This document shows positions 14,586 to 22,840 of a stretch of 61,327 bases of DNA, one piece after another. The position numbers were made by a program, and so were the translations under genes. Every line of letters starts with the position of its first letter. Position 1 is the stretch's first letter. The notes under the pieces are model-generated. The model was not told the origin of the DNA. It saw nothing but the letters and a program-made list of their open reading frames with translations, and did not search any database. Origin of the DNA: a virus; IMG/VR virus record IMGVR_UViG_3300042892_002410, positions 1 through 61,327 of that record; one strand, 5' to 3'.

Positions 14586-15181
14586 AAGAATACACAATTG
14601 AAATTTTCAGCCGCGGCATGGACGTGGGCATTGGCACAATCACTCAAGCACAATATGATTACTGGAGCAGTGATGAGTTTGAGGAATATTTATCTGATGC
14701 GCTGCAGTCATCATTTGACTATGATGAGAATGGAACTCCAGAAGAATGTAAGCTGCTTGACTATTACAATGAATATGATGACGTGGTGTTTGCAGGCGGT
14801 CCAGACCTAGACGATGGTCTAGTGGTCATTAAGGATGCAGAAGGTAATATAGTGTACCACGGCAGTATTGGCGACATGATCAGTGAACATGATCCAGAAT
14901 ATGAACTGGGCATGAGTGATCATGGAGATCGGGACTACTACATTAGTGTGCTGGATCCTGGCTTCTATCTCAAATGGGTGCAGGGTGGTAAGGGCTGTTA
15001 CTTCGAGGGATCATTTGACTCTGAAGAAGATATTGACTTTACCAAACTAAAATTCCATGTGTCTGAAACCGATCACGGTGAAATTGTCAGCAGCATTGAG
15101 TATGCAGATCAACCGATTGACAACAATGCAGGCGAATATGATGTTAAATGGGGTGAGTACAGTGTTCACCATGTTGAATAA
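14582..15181 (+). CDS. hypothetical acidic protein, 199 aa, GTG start
   Basis: GTG at 14582 overlaps the preceding TGA, with GGAGG 7 nt before it; the ATG at 14531 lies inside the previous gene. Highly acidic, with repeated D/E-rich strands. Contains VVIKDAEGNIVYHG and WVQGGKGCYFEGSF. Very low pI could suggest DNA mimicry, but nothing specific supports that. Confidence 0.65.
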   Translation: MKEYTIEIFSRGMDVGIGTITQAQYDYWSSDEFEEYLSDALQSSFDYDENGTPEECKLLDYYNEYDDVVFAGGPDLDDGLVVIKDAEGNIVYHGSIGDMISEHDPEYELGMSDHGDRDYYISVLDPGFYLKWVQGGKGCYFEGSFDSEEDIDFTKLKFHVSETDHGEIVSSIEYADQPIDNNAGEYDVKWGEYSVHHVE

Positions 15182-15397
15182 ATGAAACAACTACTTGAAG
15201 GTAAATCATACCTGTTTGAAGATGGCATCAGTATTACTGTACTAGAGGTAAAGACCCGTGATGAAGGTGTTCAATGGGTACACTATGCCACTTCGCAGAC
15301 TAATTCTATACCTAAAAAATTGCAAATGGAAGCCAATGAATTTGTGTCAACTTATGGACATCTGTTTGATGTCGGTCAGCCACGTGATAAATACTAG
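15182..15397 (+). CDS. small hypothetical protein, 71 aa
   Basis: ATG directly follows the previous TAA. Strand-rich N-terminus (GKSYLFEDGISITVLEVK). No family recognised. Confidence 0.6.
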   Translation: MKQLLEGKSYLFEDGISITVLEVKTRDEGVQWVHYATSQTNSIPKKLQMEANEFVSTYGHLFDVGQPRDKY

Positions 15398-15400
15398 CTT

Positions 15401-17146
15401 ATGATATTCGCCTTAGCCATTCTATCCACCGCTCTGCTACTCAGTATGGTAGCAGCCTACTACTCAGTAGCCGGACTCACTGCCATCTTTTCTGCGGCGG
15501 TGATTCCTGTTATCATCATGGGCGCCAGCTTGGAATTGGGCAAGGTAGTTGCCACTGTTTGGTTACACAATAACTGGAAGCGTATCAGTTTCCTGTTCAA
15601 AGTATACTTGGTTCCTGCTATCTTGTTCCTCATGATATTGACCAGCATGGGCATCTTTGGATTCTTAAGCAAAGCCCACAGTGACCAGGGTTTGATCAGC
15701 GGTGATGCTATCAGTAAGGTAGCCATCTATGATGAAAAGATCGCCACAGAAAAAGACAACATAGCCAGTGCAAAAAAAGCAATTGAGCAAATGAATGCTC
15801 AGGTTGATGGTATGCTGGGCCGCACTGAAACTGATCGTGGTGCAGAACGTGCGGTGCAAATTCGTAAGAACCAAGCCAAAGAACGAGCCAATCTGCAGGC
15901 TGAGATCAATAAAGCTCAAAAGAGCATCATCCTATTACAGGAAGAACGTGCGCCACTGGCTGCAGAGTTTAGAAAAGTTGAGGCTGAAGTTGGTCCAATC
16001 AAGTACATAGCTGCATTTATATACGGCGACAATCCAGATCAAAACGTTTTAGAAAAAGCAGTGCGTTGGGTAATCATATTGATTGTGGTTGTGTTTGATC
16101 CACTGGCATTGTGTTTGATTCTTGCAGCCAATAAACAATTTGAATGGGGTAGAGAAGATAAAGAAAAAATCAGTGCTCCAATAACTACCACAGTGGGTGC
16201 TATGGAACCTGAACAACTGCCAGACACTGTGTTGGATATTGGCAATTGTTATAAATGTAATACTGCACTGTTGGATGCACCTGGCATTGGTCCATTCTGT
16301 CCAAACAAAGAGTGTGATGTAGCTGATAATGTTACCCCACCTGAACAACAGGTGACTGATAATGACCAATTTGTTGATGCACTGAGAACTCAGTCAGAGT
16401 TAGAGCAAATACATGATGAGCAGGCAGACATACTAGAGGCCAATGCTGCTATTGCATTGTTAGATCCAGTAGAAGAAATTATAGAAATAGATGAAGTGCC
16501 GCCAGTGGTTGTTTCAACCGAACCAGTGAGCAGTGATTCAGAGGTACTAACTGTTGACAGCATCATGCCAGTAGCAGAGGCTACGGCTGATACGTCAGAT
16601 GCATTTCCCTTCCCTCTGGAACGTCCTGAAGGCACACTGGAAGATGACCCCTTGGCCAATGTAGTGGCACCAACCGTTGAAGTATTAGTCAATGATGAGA
16701 TAGCAGCAGTGGTAGAAAATACCGAGATTGAAATTGCAGGCGTTACCAAAGAATCATATCGCAGACTCAAAGATTCAGAGTATGTTGAATTTGAGGGCAA
16801 GCGTATGCACGAAAAGGTACTCAAGCAAACTCGTCCAGATTTGTTTGGCCTACAGGAAGATGGCAAGGCAGACAAACAAACTGGCTTTGGTACAAGCTTT
16901 CCTGAATACGCAATCATGGGAGATATCTTTGTCAGAGTAGATGCACTGCCCAACCGCGTGTTCAAATTCAATGGTGGCAAATGGATTGAAGTGAACAGAG
17001 AACATTCAGAAAGTTATCTGACTAACAACCAGTATGTGCAATACTTGGTTGATAAAATTGGTACAGGGGAAATAGACCCTGAAATCCTAACAGACAGTGA
17101 AACTGACACTGTTACCTCATACATCACCAATCCCAAGCATATCTAA
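15401..17146 (+). CDS. large membrane protein with coiled coil and zinc ribbon, 581 aa
   Basis: Four predicted membrane spans: residues 2-20, 24-43, 69-91 and about 222-243. Between the third and fourth lies a long coiled coil (about 105-195). The cytoplasmic part has CYKC...C-x4-C (about residues 283-302), a zinc ribbon, then a long acidic linker and a C-terminal domain with YRRLKDSEYVEFEGK. The first two spans (IPVIIMGASLELGKVVATVW) resemble a conserved T4-like phage membrane protein. A strong terminator follows. Confidence 0.75.
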   Translation: MIFALAILSTALLLSMVAAYYSVAGLTAIFSAAVIPVIIMGASLELGKVVATVWLHNNWKRISFLFKVYLVPAILFLMILTSMGIFGFLSKAHSDQGLISGDAISKVAIYDEKIATEKDNIASAKKAIEQMNAQVDGMLGRTETDRGAERAVQIRKNQAKERANLQAEINKAQKSIILLQEERAPLAAEFRKVEAEVGPIKYIAAFIYGDNPDQNVLEKAVRWVIILIVVVFDPLALCLILAANKQFEWGREDKEKISAPITTTVGAMEPEQLPDTVLDIGNCYKCNTALLDAPGIGPFCPNKECDVADNVTPPEQQVTDNDQFVDALRTQSELEQIHDEQADILEANAAIALLDPVEEIIEIDEVPPVVVSTEPVSSDSEVLTVDSIMPVAEATADTSDAFPFPLERPEGTLEDDPLANVVAPTVEVLVNDEIAAVVENTEIEIAGVTKESYRRLKDSEYVEFEGKRMHEKVLKQTRPDLFGLQEDGKADKQTGFGTSFPEYAIMGDIFVRVDALPNRVFKFNGGKWIEVNREHSESYLTNNQYVQYLVDKIGTGEIDPEILTDSETDTVTSYITNPKHI

Positions 17147-17148
17147 CT

Positions 17149-17182
17149 AAAATAGCAACTATTTCACGATAGTTGCTATTTT
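17149..17182 (+). terminator. intrinsic terminator
   Basis: AAAATAGCAACTAT / ATAGTTGCTATTTT with a 6-nt loop, 14-bp stem ending in T's. A promoter follows 2 nt later. Confidence 0.9.
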
Positions 17183-17184
17183 AC

Positions 17185-17213
17185 TTGACAACAAACCCAT
17201 CCTGTTGTATTAT
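17185..17213 (+). promoter_or_regulatory. tandem promoter, distal copy
   Basis: TTGACA 17185-17190, 17-bp spacer, TATTAT 17208-17213 within TTGTATTATATCACT, a string repeated at the proximal copy. Confidence 0.8.
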
Positions 17214-17257
17214 ATCACTGTAAACACTGCTAACAGACAAAAAGATGTTGATTCTGG

Positions 17258-17286
17258 TTGACAGTAAATCCATTTTGTTGTATTAT
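17258..17286 (+). promoter_or_regulatory. tandem promoter, proximal copy
   Basis: TTGACA 17258-17263, 17-bp spacer, TATTAT 17281-17286, same TTGTATTATATCACT context 73 bp downstream of the distal copy. Both read into the lipoprotein gene pair. Confidence 0.85.
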
Positions 17287-17316
17287 ATCACTCTACACTA
17301 ATTAATAGGGAACATC

Positions 17317-17982
17317 ATGAAATTAAAATACTTAGTTTTAGCGGTTTCAGTATCACTGACTGCATGCGGTACACTTAGTGGTCCCAACACAGTGACTCCT
17401 GCGCCCGTGACTGCGATTCAAGAACAACGACTTAGTACCAATTTTAGAAAAGAAGGTATCAAAATCGACTGGACTATGACTGGTGAACTGAAATCAGTGG
17501 AAGTCACTGGCTACGCTCCTGCTGCAGGCAACACCGAGTTTGAACATGACAATGCGTTTGATGCAGCAGAACTTGATGCCAAAGCAAAGTTGGTCAGGTT
17601 CCTGCGTGAAGGCATCACCAGCTCGCGTGTGACCAATACCATGAGCAAGAACGTGGAGAAGGCGCATGACAAAACCCGAAACAAAATCAAGGGTGGTGAA
17701 GATGACGTAGTTGTAATGAGTGACGTTGAGGCAGCAGCGCCCGCAGCACCAGTGGCCAAGGACAAAGACGCTGGAGAGAACAACATTGCTATTCGTGACA
17801 ATATCAACCAAACCACTCGCACAGTAATCAAGAAAATCAGCGAGGAGAGTAATAGTATTCTGAGTGGTGTCTTTATTAAAGATACTGACATTATGTCAGG
17901 TGGTCGTATGGTGAAGGTGGTGATTCGCTGGGATCGTGACAGTCAGAAGGCTGTTGAAACTCTGCGCAAGAACTTCCGATAA
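17317..17982 (+). CDS. outer-membrane-type lipoprotein, 221 aa
   Basis: Lipobox SLTACG at residues 13-18 after a typical signal peptide, so lipidation is predicted at C17. The mature part has a helical domain (DAAELDAKAKLVRFLREGI), an Ala/Pro linker and a C-terminal GRMVKVVIRWD strand, resembling LPP20-like lipoproteins. Overlaps the next lipoprotein by 1 nt. Possibly a cell-surface modifier such as receptor masking (inference). Confidence 0.75.
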   Translation: MKLKYLVLAVSVSLTACGTLSGPNTVTPAPVTAIQEQRLSTNFRKEGIKIDWTMTGELKSVEVTGYAPAAGNTEFEHDNAFDAAELDAKAKLVRFLREGITSSRVTNTMSKNVEKAHDKTRNKIKGGEDDVVVMSDVEAAAPAAPVAKDKDAGENNIAIRDNINQTTRTVIKKISEESNSILSGVFIKDTDIMSGGRMVKVVIRWDRDSQKAVETLRKNFR

Positions 17983-18962
17983 TGCGCGCCGCTATCTTGG
18001 TGGTTTGGTTGTCATTGGTAATGGTGGGTTGTGCTACTACCAATGGCATCACAGCGAGTGGTCCCTATAACGTAACAGGACATGGCAACACGTTTGAGCA
18101 GGCAAAAGAATCGGCATTTAGACAAGCAGTAGAGCAAAGCATTGGCTCTGCTATTATCAGCAAACGGGTGACGGTTGACAGTAAACTGGTGACCAAAGAA
18201 ATCGCCAGCCATAGCTCAGGCTATGTTGACAGTTTTGTTATCTCCAGTACTACGCAAGCCAACGGCAAATACACAGTTGAAGCAAGTGTGTATGTAAAAC
18301 CCAGCATGATCAATGACTATGTGCTGCACGTGTCAGAGGCTTCAGGAAAACTTGACGGTGAGCGAGCCAGTGCCACAGTTTCTACTTATAAAAAAGAACG
18401 AGCCACTGGCGACGCATACTTGAACAAAGTGCTGCAGGATTACCCTACAAAAGCTTTTAAGATTGACCAGGGCAAAACTGAGATTCAAGCAGACCGTAAC
18501 CGCAGAATGATTTTGTACATACCATTCTGGTATGAGTTCAATCCTGAGTATTTAGTGGGATTAATGGGTGCTCTCAATGAGGTGCGAGACTTTGACTGTA
18601 AGGCCATGTGCGACAAGAACTTTGGTATCACAGTCAATGTAGTCAAGGGTTACGAAATACTGGGTACTGCTAAAACTTACTATTTCAACGATAGTGTAAG
18701 ACCAATGCAAGTGGTGAATACGTTTAGGGAATCAGTGACATTTCAAGTTGAGTTATCAGATATCACAGGCAAAGTGTTGGAGTACCGTTGTTTACTACCA
18801 GTTACCCCCAGTGTATATGACAGAAACCCTGGACGACTAATGGTGAACAATCGTTGGGCTGAGCAACTGGCATTTGGGTTGGATATGGACGATAGGATGC
18901 AGAACATAATGCCCAAGGTAGCCAACATCAAGGTCAAAGCAGTTAGTAATTGTATCTACTAA
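17982..18962 (+). CDS. lipoprotein with LPP20-like N-terminal domain, 326 aa
   Basis: Lipobox VGCA after MRAAILVVWLSLVMVGCA. Residues 25-110 (GHGNTFEQAKESAFRQAVEQ, GYVDSFVISS, YTVEASVYVK) match the LPP20/FlgT-N type fold; the remaining 200 residues are not recognised. TAATG overlap with the preceding lipoprotein, so a two-gene unit under tandem promoters. Confidence 0.75.
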   Translation: MRAAILVVWLSLVMVGCATTNGITASGPYNVTGHGNTFEQAKESAFRQAVEQSIGSAIISKRVTVDSKLVTKEIASHSSGYVDSFVISSTTQANGKYTVEASVYVKPSMINDYVLHVSEASGKLDGERASATVSTYKKERATGDAYLNKVLQDYPTKAFKIDQGKTEIQADRNRRMILYIPFWYEFNPEYLVGLMGALNEVRDFDCKAMCDKNFGITVNVVKGYEILGTAKTYYFNDSVRPMQVVNTFRESVTFQVELSDITGKVLEYRCLLPVTPSVYDRNPGRLMVNNRWAEQLAFGLDMDDRMQNIMPKVANIKVKAVSNCIY

Positions 18963-18984
18963 TTTAATAGGCACCCATCACTGA

Positions 18985-18992
18985 GATAAGTA
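18985..18992 (+). promoter_or_regulatory. possible late-type box before clpX
   Basis: GATAAGTA, one mismatch to GATAAATA, then exactly 6 nt and the ClpX ATG. No Shine-Dalgarno is present. Same geometry as the leaderless late-type genes at 21802, 22841 and 40852. Confidence 0.4.
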
Positions 18993-18998
18993 TTATAT

Positions 18999-20207
18999 AT
19001 GACTGAAGATACAAGACTAAATCACTGTAGTTTTTGCGGGACCAACAAAGAACAAGTTGAAAAACTTATAGTTGGTGACAATGTTGCTATATGTAGTACC
19101 TGCGTAGAACTATGCCAAGAGTTAATAGTAGATGAGACAGTTGAACCTGTTAGCATACCACCCAGCGAGCATGATCCCGAAACTATCAAAGCACATTTGG
19201 ATGAGCATGTTATCGGACAAGAGGATGCCAAAGTTGTACTCAGTGTAGCAATATACAACCACTATAAACGAATCACTCATCCCTCTAAAGATATTGATAT
19301 CCAAAAGGGTAACGTACTCATAGTGGGTCCTACTGGATCAGGCAAGACACTGTTAGCTAAAACAGTGGCCAAGTATCTGGATGTGCCATTTATAGTTACC
19401 GATGCCACCAGTCTCACTGAAGCTGGTTATGTGGGCGATGATGTTGAAAGCATGATTAACATGCTGGTGAACGCAGCTGGTGGTGATCTGCAAAAAGCTG
19501 AACGTGGTATCATCTTTATTGATGAAATTGACAAGATCGCCCGTAAAGGTGAGAGTGCCAGTATAACACGTGATGTGAGTGGAGAAGGTGTACAGCAGGC
19601 CCTGCTCAAGCTGGTAGAGGGTACAGTTTGCCGAGTGTCCACCGCAGGCGGTAGAAAGCATCCTGGCAGTGAAATGAGTGAAGTCAATACCAAAGACATC
19701 CTGTTCATTGCTGGTGGCGCGTTTGTGGGACTAAAGGAAGTTATCGCCAATCGCATGAGTGGTACCAGTATTGGCTTTGGTGCCAGTATAAAGAATGCCA
19801 AACTAGAGGGCGATCTGTCCAAACTCACGCCAGATGATCTGACCAAGTTTGGTATGATACCCGAGTTCGTTGGCAGATTTACCACTTCAGTTAGCATATC
19901 AGAGTTGACCAAAGAACAGTTGGTACATGTTCTGAAAAATGTCAAGAACAACTATATCAGTCAATACCAGTACTTGTTCAAGCTGGACAATATTGAACTG
20001 ACTTTTACCAATGAAGCGCTGGAGCAACTTGCGGAAAACACTCTTACGCTAAAGACAGGCGCTCGTGGGTTGCACACAGAAATTGAACGGGTACTGATGC
20101 CGCATATGTTCCATGTTAAACACTATAAGGATAACAAAATTACCTCACTGTGTATAAATATAGAGCAGGTAAAGGAACCTAAAAAAATTGAATCTTATCC
20201 AAAATAA
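18999..20207 (+). CDS. clpX: ATP-dependent protease ATPase subunit ClpX, 402 aa
   Basis: AAA+ unfoldase that feeds proteins to ClpP. N-terminal zinc-binding domain C10, C13, C32, C35; Walker A GPTGSGKT (110-117); pore loop GYVG (143-146); Walker B IIFIDEID (171-178); RKH loop (GGRKHPGSE); C-terminal GARGLHTEIERVL sensor 2. Full length. ClpP is 4.2 kb downstream. No ribosome-binding site is visible before the ATG. Confidence 0.95.
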   Translation: MTEDTRLNHCSFCGTNKEQVEKLIVGDNVAICSTCVELCQELIVDETVEPVSIPPSEHDPETIKAHLDEHVIGQEDAKVVLSVAIYNHYKRITHPSKDIDIQKGNVLIVGPTGSGKTLLAKTVAKYLDVPFIVTDATSLTEAGYVGDDVESMINMLVNAAGGDLQKAERGIIFIDEIDKIARKGESASITRDVSGEGVQQALLKLVEGTVCRVSTAGGRKHPGSEMSEVNTKDILFIAGGAFVGLKEVIANRMSGTSIGFGASIKNAKLEGDLSKLTPDDLTKFGMIPEFVGRFTTSVSISELTKEQLVHVLKNVKNNYISQYQYLFKLDNIELTFTNEALEQLAENTLTLKTGARGLHTEIERVLMPHMFHVKHYKDNKITSLCINIEQVKEPKKIESYPK

Positions 20208-20236
20208 TTTACTTTTTTACGCAAACGTAGTATAAT
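20208..20236 (+). promoter_or_regulatory. promoter of the Hsp20 gene
   Basis: TATAAT at 20231-20236 with weak -35 TTTACT at 17 bp. The same stretch (TATAATAAATAG) contains an AATAAATA late-type box, so the gene may be read both early and late. Confidence 0.5.
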
Positions 20237-20306
20237 AAATAGTGTTATAGATGCCGAACGGTCGGGTCTATATCAATGTCAATCGCTTATTTTTAAGGAG
20301 ACTAAA

Positions 20307-20753
20307 ATGACAAATCCAACACTAACCTTACGTGCGTTAAATATTCCATCAATTCATAAATTCGGAGTAGGTTTTGATACTATGCTTAATGAACTATTAC
20401 GTACAACAGAAGCTCAACAAACCAACTATCCACCTTACAACCTGCTGCAGGTTGATGACAACGACTTTTGCATTGAAGTGGCAGTAGCCGGATTTAAAGA
20501 GGGGGAAATTGATGTTACCATTGAGAAGAATCTATTAACTATCACTGGTGCTAAGAAAGAACTGATGCCTGAGAATGTGGAATATTTGCATCGTGGCATC
20601 AGCACTCGGAACTTTGAACGCACTTTCCCATTGGGCCCACATATTGAAGTAAAGGGCGCAGTGATGCGTGATGGTATGCTGGTGATAGACTTGATCAGAG
20701 TGATCCCTGAAGATCACAAACCCAAATCTATTGCAATTTCATATATTAAGTAA
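20307..20753 (+). CDS. small heat-shock protein, Hsp20/alpha-crystallin family, 148 aa
   Basis: ATP-independent holdase. The alpha-crystallin domain spans about residues 45-140: DFCIEVAVAGFKEGEIDVTI, LLTITGAKK, RGISTRNFERTFPLG, and a C-terminal IxI-type tail (SIAISYIK) for oligomer contacts. AAGGAGAC ribosome-binding site. Cyanophages and other T4-like phages also carry an hsp20; here it sits between ClpX and ClpS. Confidence 0.92.
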   Translation: MTNPTLTLRALNIPSIHKFGVGFDTMLNELLRTTEAQQTNYPPYNLLQVDDNDFCIEVAVAGFKEGEIDVTIEKNLLTITGAKKELMPENVEYLHRGISTRNFERTFPLGPHIEVKGAVMRDGMLVIDLIRVIPEDHKPKSIAISYIK

Positions 20754-20762
20754 TATAATAAC

Positions 20763-20790
20763 AGGTGTGTGGTAATCAAGCTGCACACCT
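20763..20790 (+). promoter_or_regulatory. hairpin in the Hsp20-ClpS gap
   Basis: AGGTGTG (20763-20769) pairs with CACACCT (20784-20790); only CATAACTTTT follows, so it is a weak terminator or leader hairpin of clpS. Confidence 0.45.
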
Positions 20791-20810
20791 CATAACTTTT
20801 AGGGTAACAA

Positions 20811-21110
20811 ATGTCAGATACTAAAATTACAATAACACCAAACTTGCGAGTTGAAGAACCCCCCATGTACAAAGTCATTTATATCAATGACGATCTTACC
20901 AGTATGGAATTCGTTGTGGGCAGCTTAATTGAACATTTCCATTACAATGGAGATACTGCGGGCAACATCACACAGAGTATTCACGAAGATGGTTCTGCCG
21001 TGGTAGCAGTGCTACCCTACGAAATCGCAGAACAAAAAGGAATTGAGGTTACAGTTGAGGCTCGCAGTCAGGGATTCCCACTGCAGGTAAAAATTGAAGC
21101 TGAAGCCTAA
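20811..21110 (+). CDS. clpS: ClpS-like N-end-rule adaptor, 99 aa
   Basis: ClpS binds destabilising N-terminal residues and delivers proteins to ClpA. The key elements are present: MYKVIYINDD with N26-D27-D28, SMEFVVGSLIEHF, and SIHEDG with H58 in the place of the conserved pocket histidine. The C-terminus is degenerate compared with bacterial ClpS. No ClpA is in the window, so it may serve host ClpAP or retune specificity. Ends convergently with the minus-strand gene at 21107 (4-nt overlap). Confidence 0.9.
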   Translation: MSDTKITITPNLRVEEPPMYKVIYINDDLTSMEFVVGSLIEHFHYNGDTAGNITQSIHEDGSAVVAVLPYEIAEQKGIEVTVEARSQGFPLQVKIEAEA

Positions 21111-21802
21111 TTGATTGGTATACACTTGGCCCAGTAGGGCTCAGTGGTAGTACGAGGATTAGCAAGATAGTTGATATCATTAATAGTGATATCAACTTTT
21201 TTATTGGATCCAGCAAACGCCCAATGTGTCACTTTCTTTTCAGTATCACCAAGTAAACTCACGGTAGGACTCATTGAGTCATTTATGGCAGTGTGTTCGC
21301 CAAAGTATAGTTCTTTACTGGGAACGCTGGCTGACAATATCAGTATGTGTTTTACTTCAGGATGCAATTGCATGCGTTTGATACTTTCATGCAAATAGAC
21401 CAAATCTTCTTGACGAAACGCATCCAGTCGTATACTATCCAGCGCGCCTGTTGCTTTAGTGTAATTTCCATACCATCCATTAATGCCCAGTATAGCTACG
21501 CCATTGACAATTATCACATTGTCATGCAAGTATACAGTGTTGTTGATATTTTTGCAGATTTTCTCAAGCTGAGTTATTCTTTCACTGCGCTGGAAGATAT
21601 TCAGGTGTTCAGCGGCACCATCTATGTAGAAGATACCCTGATAGAGTTCGGCCAAGTAGGTCAGTGTCTTTTTCACTATGGCCAAGTCGCTGCTTATATT
21701 ACCTGGAATCACGCAAAATAAGCTGGTTACTTTGCCTTCCCAAACAAACTTGTCACCGGGCGTTAGGTTGAGGTCACTGATTAAATCAAAACTTAAGTTC
21801 AT
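21107..21802 (-). CDS. calcineurin-like phosphoesterase fold pseudoenzyme, 231 aa
   Basis: Aligns along its length with the intact phosphoesterase at 28147, but the metal ligands are gone: LISDLNL for CSDLHL, DGAAEHLN for GNHEHYH, LSASVPSKE for GHHAPSKD, FAGSNKKVD for HGHTHEPFD, LANPR for CNPRG. The fold is probably kept without catalysis. A CATAAATA box lies 4 nt before the ATG, pointing to late, leaderless expression and perhaps a structural role. Convergent with clpS. Confidence 0.65.
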   Translation of the reverse strand: MNLSFDLISDLNLTPGDKFVWEGKVTSLFCVIPGNISSDLAIVKKTLTYLAELYQGIFYIDGAAEHLNIFQRSERITQLEKICKNINNTVYLHDNVIIVNGVAILGINGWYGNYTKATGALDSIRLDAFRQEDLVYLHESIKRMQLHPEVKHILILSASVPSKELYFGEHTAINDSMSPTVSLLGDTEKKVTHWAFAGSNKKVDITINDINYLANPRTTTEPYWAKCIPIN

Positions 21803-21806
21803 TAAG

Positions 21807-21814
21807 TATTTATG
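21807..21814 (-). promoter_or_regulatory. late-type promoter box CATAAATA
   Basis: Minus strand CATAAATA, then CTTA, then the ATG at 21802: leaderless geometry. Confidence 0.65.
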
Positions 21815-21824
21815 TGCGGTAAAA

Positions 21825-21846
21825 AAAAGGGGCCTAAGCCCCTTTT
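21825..21846 (-). terminator. intrinsic terminator
   Basis: GGGGC (21829-21833), loop CTAA, GCCCC (21838-21842). Read on the minus strand it is followed by an 8-T run, so it terminates the 21862 gene. Confidence 0.85.
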
Positions 21847-21861
21847 GTACTCAACACAGTG

Positions 21862-22260
21862 TTATTTCTTAGGAGCAGTCTTTTTGGAAATAGTTTTGGC
21901 TTTGTCAGCCACTTTCTTGACCACTGCTTTGGCATCAGCAGCATTAACTTTGCCGTCCTTGTTAACATCAGCTTTTTCCTTGACAGTTTTCACTATCTTT
22001 TTGGATACTTGTTGCACGATAGCGTTAACATCTTCCAGATTAACTTTTCCGTCTTTGTTGACATCAAGTTTGCTGGTTACTTCAGGTTCAGCCGTAATAG
22101 ATTCATGCCCGATACCATCAATTTTGGTAGTAACCTCGACTGCTGGTTCAACTTTATATGGTGCCTGTGGTGACATGGTTGGTGCTGTCTTGCTGGTGGG
22201 AAATGGCCAATCCTGTGGTGATTGTTTTGCCCCAAATAGTTTCTTTAAAAAATTAAACAT
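21862..22260 (-). CDS. dockerin-like / EF-hand protein, 132 aa
   Basis: Two near-identical calcium-loop repeats, LDVNKDGKVNLEDVNAIV and ADVNKDGKVNAADAKAVV, about 35 residues apart: the duplicated F-hand layout of type I dockerins. The N-terminus is MFNFLKKLFG followed by a Pro/Thr-rich linker, with no signal peptide. AAGGAGAAGGC before the ATG. May mediate calcium-dependent assembly on the virion (inference). Confidence 0.7.
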   Translation of the reverse strand: MFNFLKKLFGAKQSPQDWPFPTSKTAPTMSPQAPYKVEPAVEVTTKIDGIGHESITAEPEVTSKLDVNKDGKVNLEDVNAIVQQVSKKIVKTVKEKADVNKDGKVNAADAKAVVKKVADKAKTISKKTAPKK

Positions 22261-22319
22261 TGCCTTCTCCTTGATATAGTATATTTAGCACTAAAAATCC
22301 TACCCAAATTTTTCCCCGG

Positions 22320-22327
22320 ATTAAATA
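22320..22327 (+). promoter_or_regulatory. late-type promoter box ATTAAATA
   Basis: ATTAAATACTTT then ATG (22332): 4 nt between box and start; no ribosome-binding site. Confidence 0.55.
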
Positions 22328-22331
22328 CTTT

Positions 22332-22820
22332 ATGATCGACACAATGACACTAAAAGAGATTATGGCTATCCCTTTGCCCAAGATTTCTCTACAGAGAAAA
22401 TTGGCGTACAGAGCCAGCCAATCTGAAGTGGAATACGTGTACGATCTGATAAATCAGGCAGTTTTTGACAATGAGTTGACCAAACCCAATATAAAGCTGT
22501 CCAGCAGATGCAGAAAATACTGGGGCATGTGCTATGGAGAAACAATACCATACTCCTCAGGTAGCTATTGTGAGATAAAACTCATGGACAAATGGTACTG
22601 TACTCAGTGGATGGTGACCACTCTGGCACATGAGATGTGTCATCAATATCAGTGGGAAATATTCAGTGCGGAACGTGCAGAAAAGGGCAAAGACAGGATA
22701 ATGAGTCATGGTCCCAGCTTTTATCACAAACAGTTAAAACTCAGAGACATTGGCATATCATTGCGCACTTCACATTCAATGAAGAAATGGTTCAAGCATC
22801 AGGATTTGTTCAAGTGCTAA
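22332..22820 (+). CDS. SprT-like zinc metallopeptidase, 162 aa
   Basis: HExxH in TLAHEMCHQYQW (H100, E101, H104), third ligand likely within SHGPSFYHK. N-terminal YVYDLINQAVFDNELTKP is typical of SprT-like phage proteins, related to DNA-protein crosslink proteases. No C-terminal zinc ribbon. Predicted leaderless from a late-type box. Confidence 0.8.
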   Translation: MIDTMTLKEIMAIPLPKISLQRKLAYRASQSEVEYVYDLINQAVFDNELTKPNIKLSSRCRKYWGMCYGETIPYSSGSYCEIKLMDKWYCTQWMVTTLAHEMCHQYQWEIFSAERAEKGKDRIMSHGPSFYHKQLKLRDIGISLRTSHSMKKWFKHQDLFKC

Positions 22821-22826
22821 ATTTTA

Positions 22827-22834
22827 GATAAATA
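22827..22834 (+). promoter_or_regulatory. late-type promoter box GATAAATA
   Basis: GATAAATA, then CTCATT, then ATG at 22841. The flanking string GATAAATACT is the consensus form in this window. Confidence 0.7.
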
Positions 22835-22840
22835 CTCATT

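Noticed and set aside
14582-15181. DNA-mimic anti-restriction protein (Ocr/ArdA-like)
   Set aside because: The protein is very acidic, but I see no ArdA or Ocr sequence features, and acidity alone is not enough.
19427-19951. 174-aa minus-strand frame inside clpX
   Set aside because: Antisense to the conserved ATPase core, serine/leucine-rich and without ribosome-binding site; a shadow frame.
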